From contig NC_067294.1 in the NCBI RefSeq assembly GCF_020740795.1, forward strand, positions 3,410,001 through 3,474,000: a DNA stretch of 64,000 bases, written 5' to 3'. The notes below the pieces were generated by a model. That model was not told the origin of the DNA, searched no databases, and saw only the letters and a program-made list of their open reading frames with translations. This stretch comes from Apus apus. Its lineage: Eukaryota; Chordata; Aves; Apodiformes; Apodidae. The translations under genes and the position numbers were made by a program. Positions within the stretch are counted from its first letter, which is position 1. Each line of letters opens with the position of its first letter. Positions 63,201 through 64,000 of this stretch are shown one piece after another.

Positions 63201-64000
63201 ATCAATGGCATTTCCATTATGAAAGAACCGGATGGGTCCGGAGAGCTGGCCGCTGAAAGGAGCGTACACGCTTGCTCCGTCAGCACAGATGACATCCACA
63301 CCCACATGCTTCCCTTTCCCACTGTGCCTGGAAACAGAAATAAGGAATTAGAGAAGTTTGTCAGGCTGAACATCATGCATAGATAGAGCAGTTAGCAGTG
63401 TCTGAAACTTGTCTAACAAAAACTTTGCATCTGCAATTAAATCCAGTACCTGAAGGGGCTCCAGAAAAGCAGGGGAGGGGCTTTTCACCAGGGAGGGCAG
63501 TGATAAGACAAGGGGGAATGGTTTTAAACTTTAGCTTGTGTCAATTAATCTGCTCAGCTTTCAGTAAGCTGTGTCTGAATGTTAAATACCTGGTTTATAA
63601 GCAACAAGAGTAAATTACACAAATCCTTGGAATACTTCCCATTTCCTTCACTACTCTGGTTGCTGTATTATCTGTGTTATCTCCACCTGTGCACCAGTTA
63701 GTGCTGCTGCTAGGACTGCACTCCAGTGAGACTGCCAGTTAACATCCTAAAAATGAGTAAGATATCCTGCAGGGAGCAGCCTTCCCTCATTTGAAATGTC
63801 ATCTCTGGTTAAACTCTACTCTTGGTCCCATTTGATTTAGGAGAACAAGAGCAAACCTCACTGCTCCAGCCTCCCTTACCTGTCAGCACCGAAACGGCCA
63901 CACCCGTATTTATCGCAGCCTCGGATTTGATTGCTGGGATTCCCACTGCAGATCTGTGCCCAGTGCCTGTGGTGCTGTTGGGGTGGGTGGGCGTCCAGCT
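60218..64000 (-). CDS. MIM1: MIM-1 (LECT2-like, two M23-type repeats), 3' part
   Basis: Partial; the 5' end with the signal peptide lies beyond the window. Exons in transcript order: 64000-63880 (cut), 63327-63176, 62648-62478, 61743-61629, 61077-60926, 60408-60218 (TGA). The joined frame is open for 300 codons including the stop. Exons 1-3 and 4-6 encode two LECT2-like domains joined by a Pro-rich linker ([12 protein letters not shown]). Each has a CSGNP...IRGCD+YGCG start, a KH-x-x-VDVIC box with the His and Asp zinc ligands of LECT2, [23 protein letters not shown], and the SHIHVENCD box with the HxH motif. LECT2 has a lysostaphin-like M23 fold and binds zinc but is not known as an active peptidase. 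Family knowledge: chicken MIM-1 is a Myb- and C/EBP-activated granule protein of promyelocytes. Repeat 2 has KHAAVD where repeat 1 has KHVGVD. The donor after 63176 is GC, not GT. Ordinary LECT2 has one domain, so the fused frame identifies MIM-1 rather than two tandem LECT2 genes. Confidence 0.92.
61360..61545 (-). mobile_element. Old CR1 LINE fragment (antisense) in a MIM1 intron
   Basis: The plus strand carries AAAACCTCCAAGCAGAGAGA and then CCTGCTCCGGTGCTACACTA, CCCTGTAGTGAAAATGTTTC and GTCCAACATAAGCCTTC. These correspond in order to the reverse complement of CR1 (CCTGTTCCAGTGC, then CACAGTAAAGAAGTT). It lies in the intron between the first two exons of repeat 2. The left boundary is uncertain. 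Confidence 0.62.
63446..63535 (+). mobile_element. CR1 LINE fragment (sense) in a MIM1 intron
   Basis: CTGAAGGGGCTCCAGAAAAG, AGCAGGGGAGGGGCTTTTCA and AGACAAGGGGGAATGGTTTT match the CR1 block upstream of its 3' UTR. It sits in the intron between the first two exons of repeat 1. Its orientation is opposite to the CR1 copy in the equivalent intron of repeat 2, so the two insertions are independent. Confidence 0.8.

Noticed and set aside
60218-64000. Two separate tandem LECT2 genes
   Set aside because: The last exon of repeat 1 has no stop and splices in frame into the first exon of repeat 2, so the domains form one protein.
1-64000. CRISPR arrays, operons, bacterial or phage features
   Set aside because: The window is spliced vertebrate DNA; the only regular array is a spacerless minisatellite.

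Overview
The window is vertebrate nuclear DNA and almost certainly from a bird. Four multi-exon genes with clean splice sites can be read through. CR1-type LINE fragments carry the typical ATTCTATG 3' end. The gene at the right edge is the two-repeat LECT2 relative known as MIM-1, characterised in chicken myeloid cells. From established knowledge, the gene set SLC25A48 - IL9 - FBXL21 - LECT2/MIM1 corresponds to human 5q31 and to part of chicken chromosome 13. The species is not resolved; nothing here separates a passerine from another bird.

Layout: 1-9.1 kb is intergenic with no supported gene. SLC25A48 (+, mitochondrial carrier) starts in a CpG-rich promoter at about 9.1-10.4 kb and has seven coding exons ending at 21,368. 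From 21.4 to 30.7 kb is intergenic sequence with a CR1 3' end and a diverged ~90-bp dispersed repeat pair. IL9 (+, five exons, 138 residues) lies at 30,813-33,080 with an AU-rich 3' UTR. From 33.2 to 46.5 kb is a gene desert. A 16-copy 19-bp purine-rich minisatellite (46.5-46.8 kb) abuts a CpG island (46.95-47.65 kb), the probable promoter and first non-coding exon of FBXL21. The four coding exons of FBXL21 (+) lie at 53,611-57,825. The 3' part of MIM1 (-) runs from the right edge to 60,218.

The genes are unrelated in function: a mitochondrial transporter (choline import in mammals), a Th2/Th9-type cytokine, a clock-related F-box protein targeting cryptochromes, and a secreted or granule myeloid protein with two M23-like domains. 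Their proximity is conserved synteny, not an operon or a pathway.

Most notable are the three-exon cassette duplication inside MIM1 with residual intron homology, a GC-AG intron in only one copy of it, an intact FBXL21 (a pseudogene in human), and the perfect minisatellite beside the FBXL21 CpG island. I found no previously undescribed multi-gene system, and I do not claim one.
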